A stretch of 8,028 nucleotides of DNA from Desulfohalobiaceae bacterium (GTDB taxonomy: Bacteria > Desulfobacterota > Desulfovibrionia > Desulfovibrionales > Desulfothermaceae), in NCBI GenBank assembly GCA_021737115.1, contig JAIPER010000152.1, positions 1 through 8,028 on the forward strand, read 5' to 3'. The position numbers and the translations under genes were made by a program. The notes beneath the pieces were generated by a model. It ran no database searches. It worked only from the letters and a program-made list of their open reading frames with translations, and was not told the DNA's origin. Of the stretch, positions 4,502 through 8,028 are shown one piece after another; positions within the stretch are counted from its first letter, which is position 1, and every line of letters begins with the position of its first letter.

Positions 4502-5806
4502 ATGCAAGCCGATAGCCGACCCCGCTGCGTCGTCCTCGGGCTGGACGGACTGCCGTATTCCCTGGCCTGTGAACTCGGAGCATCGGGCCGTTTCCCCAAC
4601 CTCGGGAGTCTGACCCGATCCGGGAACTGCTTCCCGATCAAAGCGGAGCTGCCTGAGCTGTCTCCGGTCAACTGGACATCCTTCTTTACAGGCGCAGGGC
4701 CTGAAGAACACGGCATTTACGGCTTTACCAGGCTGGATCCCCAAACATACCGCATAAGTCTGGCCGACTCCGGGAATGTCAAAACCGAGACCATCTTTGA
4801 CCGTCTCGGGCGTCAGGGTCTGGTGAGCCGGGTCATCAATCTGCCGAACACCTATCCGGCCCGGCCCTTGAAAGGAATGCTCGTTTCCGGGTTCCCGGCC
4901 CTGGAACTGGAGCAGGCGGTCTATCCGCGCTTCCTGCTCCCCAGGCTCGAGGCCGAAGGCTACAGGCTGGAGGCGGATACCCACAAGGGCAAAGAGGACT
5001 TTCGGTTCCTGTTGAGCGAACTGCAACTCACCCTGGAATCCCGGGCCAGGGCGGTGGAACTCTTCTGGCCGGATCTGGCCTGGGACCTCTTCGTCCTGGT
5101 CCTGACCGAGACCGATCGGCTGGGCCACTTTCTGTTTCCGGCCCTGAGCGATCCAGACGACCCCTGGCACGAACCCTGCCTTAAGCTTCTGGAGAACTGG
5201 GATCGGCTCATCGGGACTGTCCTTTGCCGCTGGCAGGAGCTGCCGGATCCCAAGCGGCTCCTGGTCCTGGCTGATCACGGCTTCACCGGGCTCAAGGCCG
5301 AAGTCGACCTCAACGCCTGGCTCAGGCAGCAGGGACTTTTGTCCCTGGAAAAAGAGGCAAGGCACGAGTTGGACTGCGAATCCCTTTCCCCCGGGACCAA
5401 GGCCTTTGCCCTGGACCCGGGACGGATCTATGTGCACAGCAGGCGGCGTTTCGCCAGAGGCCTTTTGTCCCCGGACCAAGTCCTTAACTTGAAAGAGGAT
5501 CTGAAAGCCAGGCTGAGGCGGCTTTGTTTCGACGAAGCACCGGTCCTGGAAGAGGTCCTGGACGGTGACCGGCTCTATCCCGGGGCCGATGATCCGCAGC
5601 AGCCGGATCTGGTCTGCGTGCCCGGGCCTGGTTTCGATCTCAAGGCCAAGTTCGACAGAAAGGAGGTTTTCGGTTTTTTCGGCAGGAGAGGCACCCACAC
5701 ACCCGGAGATGCCTTCTGTTATGACAGCCAGGGAGCAAGGATCGAAACGGTCAGACAGGCGGGGCAGCGGGTTGAAAAATTTTTTCAAAATTACCGTTCA
5801 GCTTGA
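4502..5806 (+). CDS. alkaline-phosphatase-superfamily phosphodiesterase / nucleotide pyrophosphatase-like protein
   Basis: This is a 434-residue protein with the metal-binding framework of the type I phosphodiesterase/nucleotide pyrophosphatase family (PF01663-like). VVLGLDGLP supplies the first metal Asp (Asp15). SPVNWTSFFTGAGPEEHGIYGF (54-75) holds the nucleophile, probably Thr59 or a neighbouring Ser. TETDRLGHF (202-210) gives Asp205 and His209, LADHGF gives Asp258 and His259, and GTHTPGDAF gives His399. The family uses two Zn2+-type metal ions to cleave phosphate mono- or diesters; the substrate here cannot be read. No signal peptide or membrane segment is visible, so it is probably cytoplasmic. 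The frame extends upstream to a GTG at 4451, but neither start has a properly spaced Shine-Dalgarno site. I chose the ATG at 4502 because it places the first motif near the N-terminus as usual. The helicase gene follows after 99 bp. Confidence 0.85.
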   Translation: MQADSRPRCVVLGLDGLPYSLACELGASGRFPNLGSLTRSGNCFPIKAELPELSPVNWTSFFTGAGPEEHGIYGFTRLDPQTYRISLADSGNVKTETIFDRLGRQGLVSRVINLPNTYPARPLKGMLVSGFPALELEQAVYPRFLLPRLEAEGYRLEADTHKGKEDFRFLLSELQLTLESRARAVELFWPDLAWDLFVLVLTETDRLGHFLFPALSDPDDPWHEPCLKLLENWDRLIGTVLCRWQELPDPKRLLVLADHGFTGLKAEVDLNAWLRQQGLLSLEKEARHELDCESLSPGTKAFALDPGRIYVHSRRRFARGLLSPDQVLNLKEDLKARLRRLCFDEAPVLEEVLDGDRLYPGADDPQQPDLVCVPGPGFDLKAKFDRKEVFGFFGRRGTHTPGDAFCYDSQGARIETVRQAGQRVEKFFQNYRSA

Positions 5807-5905
5807 AAATTCAAATATCAACTTTGCATTTTTCCTTGGCTTTTGTATCAGCAATCTCAAAGAATTGGTGAAGAACTTCCCACAACAGAGTATATATGAG
5901 AAGCT
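5807..5905 (+). other. spacer between phosphodiesterase and helicase genes
   Basis: This is an A+T-rich 99-bp gap. A TATATA (about 5892-5897) sits only about 8 nt before the helicase ATG, as for a leaderless transcript, but no good -35 lies 17 bp upstream of it. No terminator hairpin is seen, so read-through from the upstream gene is possible. Confidence 0.4.
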
Positions 5906-8028
5906 ATGCGATTTGATATCCACAAAGAATTAAACGAGGCCCAGCTTAAGGCGGCCATGGCCACCCAAGGCCCGGTTCTGGTAATCGCCGGGGCCGGCAG
6001 CGGCAAGACCCGGACCATTGTCTACCGTCTGGCCCATCTGGTCCGCGAAGGCCTGGATCCCCAGTCCATTCTGCTCTTGACCTTCACCCGCAAGGCTTCC
6101 CAGGAGATGCTGAACCGGGCCGGCCGGCTTCTGGGCCAGGGGCTGAACGGGGTCGTGGGCGGGACCTTCCATTCCTTTGCCTATGCCATGCTCAGGCGTT
6201 ACAGCCGGGCTTTGGGGCTGGCAGAAGAACTGACCATCCTCGACAAGGGGGACTCCGAACAGGTGGTGGCCCAGGTCAGGGAGAGCCAGGGCATCGGCAA
6301 GGGGGACCGCTCCTTTCCCAAAAAAGGGACCATCTCCTCCCTGATCAGCAAATCCAGAAACAAGGAACTCGGCCTGCAGACCCTTATCGAAAACGAAGCC
6401 AGGCATCTCCTGGTCTACGGCGAAGACCTGCAGGCCATTGCCGATTCCTACTCCCGGTTCAAGAGGGAATACGGCCTCCTGGACTATGACGACCTGCTCT
6501 TTTACTGCGAAAAGCTGCTCACGGAACATGAAGGGATCAGGGATTTTCTGCGCCTTAAGTATCAGCACATCCTGGTGGATGAGTACCAGGACACCAACCT
6601 GGTCCAGGGCAGGATTGTCTCCAGCCTGGCCGGCCCCGGGGGAAACGTCATGGCCGTCGGGGACGACGCCCAGTCCATCTATTCCTTCCGCGGGGCCACC
6701 GTGGCCAACATCCTGCGCTTTTCCGAATCGTTTCCCGGGGCCAGGATCATCAAGCTGGAGCAGAATTACCGCTCGGTGCAGCCCATCCTCAGCTTGAGCA
6801 ATCAGATCCTGGAGAGGGCCGCGGAAAAATATGAAAAGAACCTCTTCACCGAGAGAAGCGACGGGCAGAAACCAGAGCTCCTCCGGCCGAACAGCGATCA
6901 CAGCCAGTCCAGGGTGGTCTTGAACAAGATCGAGGAACTGGCCCGGGAGTATCCCCTGCATGAAATAGCGGTTCTCTTCAGATCCGGGTTTCAGTCCTAC
7001 AACCTGGAAGTGGCCCTGAACAAGCAGGGCATTCCCTTCAAAAAATTCGGAGGGCAGAAATTCACGGAAGCGGCCCACATCAAGGATGTCCTGGCCTATC
7101 TCCGCCTGGCGGCCAATCCGGCCGACCTTCCGGCCTGGCAGAGGGCCATGACTCTGATCCCCAAGGTGGGACCAAAGACATGCCAGCGCCTCTACGACAG
7201 CATTGTCTCTGGGGACGGCGCCTATCTCGCCAGGAGCCGCCGTTCCAATGAAGACCTGGATCGGGCCGTGACCTTTATCCATAGATTACAGGAACAGAAA
7301 AAAGAGCGGGTCTTTGTCCTTCTGGAACAGGTCCTGGAGTTTTACCAGCCTTTGCTCAAGAGCCGCTTCCCGGACGACTATCCCCGGCGGCAGGCTGGTC
7401 TGGACGAGCTTTCCCAGATAGCCGCGGCCTACGAGGAGCTCGATCTCTTTCTCTCCGACCTCTGTCTGGAGAATCCGGACCAGCTCGGGCAGCGGGATCC
7501 CCTGGAGGACAATCTCGTCTTGTCCACGGTTCATTCGGCCAAGGGCCTGGAGTGGCAGGCGGTGATCATCATCGATTTGGTGGAGGAGAGGTTTCCGTCG
7601 AAACACGCCCTCATGGACAAGTTCGGCATGGAGGAGGAACGCAGGCTGTTTTACGTGGCCTGCACCCGGGCCAAGGAATACCTGGGCCTCTCCATGCCCG
7701 ATTCCCTGTACAACCGGTACCAGAGATTCCATGAATCCGCGCTGGCCAGCCCCTTTGTCCTGGAGTTGTCGCCTGACGGATTCGATGAGTTAAGGGAGGA
7801 CATGTCCGGGACCATGCTCGTCCATCGTCCGATCAAGGACAAAAAGGGACCTTCGCAGGCGAAAAAGGGCGGCGACAGGCAGGCGTCACCGGATAAGCTC
7901 GGCCACTGCCGGCACAAGATCTTCGGCCGGGGCAAAGTGGTTCAGTTCTTTCCCCCGAACCGCTATCAGGTCAATTTCCCGGGCTTCGGCCTGAAGAAGA
8001 TCATGGGGGACTACCTGGAGATGGAGGA
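5906..8028 (+). CDS. uvrD: UvrD/PcrA-type superfamily 1 ATP-dependent DNA helicase, 3' end outside window
   Basis: The frame is open for 707 codons to the right edge with all superfamily 1A motifs in order. These are AGAGSGKT (Walker A, Lys34), LLTFTRKA (Ia), GTFHSFA, VDEYQDTN (Walker B, Asp225-Glu226), GDDAQSIYSFRGA (252-264), LEQNYRS (IV region), AVLFRS, VHSAKGLEW (542-550) and EEERRLFYVACTRAKE (576-591). The end (from about residue 666, GHCRHKIFGRGKVV… to FPGFGLKKIMGDYL) is the Tudor-like C-terminal domain of UvrD/PcrA that contacts RNA polymerase. UvrD-type enzymes are about 720 residues, so only a few codons should be missing. They unwind DNA 3'-5' in nucleotide excision and mismatch repair and clear RecA filaments. 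UvrD, PcrA and Rep cannot be separated firmly here. The C-terminal domain favours UvrD/PcrA. The ATG at 5906 lacks a strong ribosome binding site. Confidence 0.93.
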   Translation, partial: MRFDIHKELNEAQLKAAMATQGPVLVIAGAGSGKTRTIVYRLAHLVREGLDPQSILLLTFTRKASQEMLNRAGRLLGQGLNGVVGGTFHSFAYAMLRRYSRALGLAEELTILDKGDSEQVVAQVRESQGIGKGDRSFPKKGTISSLISKSRNKELGLQTLIENEARHLLVYGEDLQAIADSYSRFKREYGLLDYDDLLFYCEKLLTEHEGIRDFLRLKYQHILVDEYQDTNLVQGRIVSSLAGPGGNVMAVGDDAQSIYSFRGATVANILRFSESFPGARIIKLEQNYRSVQPILSLSNQILERAAEKYEKNLFTERSDGQKPELLRPNSDHSQSRVVLNKIEELAREYPLHEIAVLFRSGFQSYNLEVALNKQGIPFKKFGGQKFTEAAHIKDVLAYLRLAANPADLPAWQRAMTLIPKVGPKTCQRLYDSIVSGDGAYLARSRRSNEDLDRAVTFIHRLQEQKKERVFVLLEQVLEFYQPLLKSRFPDDYPRRQAGLDELSQIAAAYEELDLFLSDLCLENPDQLGQRDPLEDNLVLSTVHSAKGLEWQAVIIIDLVEERFPSKHALMDKFGMEEERRLFYVACTRAKEYLGLSMPDSLYNRYQRFHESALASPFVLELSPDGFDELREDMSGTMLVHRPIKDKKGPSQAKKGGDRQASPDKLGHCRHKIFGRGKVVQFFPPNRYQVNFPGFGLKKIMGDYLEME

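Noticed and set aside
4316..5788. Long minus-strand open frame opposite the phosphodiesterase gene
   Set aside because: It is an antisense shadow of G+C-rich codons. Its product is rich in Gly, Pro and Gln with no family motif, while the plus strand has all phosphodiesterase motifs.
5930..7732. Long minus-strand open frames opposite the helicase gene
   Set aside because: The plus strand carries every helicase motif in order; the antisense frames are composition artefacts.
1..8028. CRISPR array, rRNA, riboswitch or intact insertion sequence
   Set aside because: I found no regularly spaced repeats, rRNA-like sequence, known riboswitch core, or transposase gene with paired terminal repeats.

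Overview
The window joins a mobile, compositionally mixed left half (about 1-3776) to an ordinary chromosomal right half (about 3777-8028). The right half has G+C-rich, codon-regular housekeeping genes, and the non-coding stretch in front of them is crowded with small palindromic and direct repeats. This fits a proteobacterium-like, possibly deltaproteobacterial or Desulfobacterota, genome. That placement is a guess from style and not from any search.

Left half. A minus-strand gene enters from the left edge (1-795) and encodes a HAD-superfamily phosphatase of the NIF/FCP-like type. Next comes about 680 bp without a convincing gene. It holds a G+C-rich block of nested hairpins (950-1102) and then A+T-rich sequence. 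At 1400-1467 is a stem-loop with the layout of an integron attC site. It lies 9 bp past the stop codon of a minus-strand gene (1477-1995) for a 172-residue protein with a possible nuclease-like core. Together they look like a single integron gene cassette. No integrase gene is visible.

From about 2240 the plus strand carries phage-type debris. There is the 3' end of an unidentified gene (2243-2404), then a Bro-N domain gene (2418-2831) cut off just after its Bro-N domain. The cut coincides with a sharp drop in G+C content near 2748. The A+T-rich island that follows carries one complete gene (2871-3410) for a small single-pass membrane protein. Normal composition returns near 3420. A weak small ORF (3512-3760) follows.

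A tRNA-Leu(UAA) gene with encoded CCA and a good promoter lies on the minus strand at 3777-3865. Its 3' end faces the accessory region, the usual geometry for an island integrated at a tRNA.

Right half. From 3904 to 4501 there is no gene, but there are several repeat families: a composite palindrome (4131-4204), short direct repeats, and a 10-bp inverted repeat. Two plus-strand genes follow, 99 bp apart and perhaps co-transcribed. One is an alkaline-phosphatase-superfamily phosphodiesterase/nucleotide pyrophosphatase-like protein (4502-5806). The other is a UvrD/PcrA-type DNA helicase (5906 to the right edge) that is almost complete.

I see no CRISPR array, rRNA, riboswitch or intact transposase. 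The best candidates for new biology are the cassette protein with its attC-like site, the membrane-protein island inside the Bro-N gene, and the hairpin block at 950-1102. None can be given a function from sequence alone.
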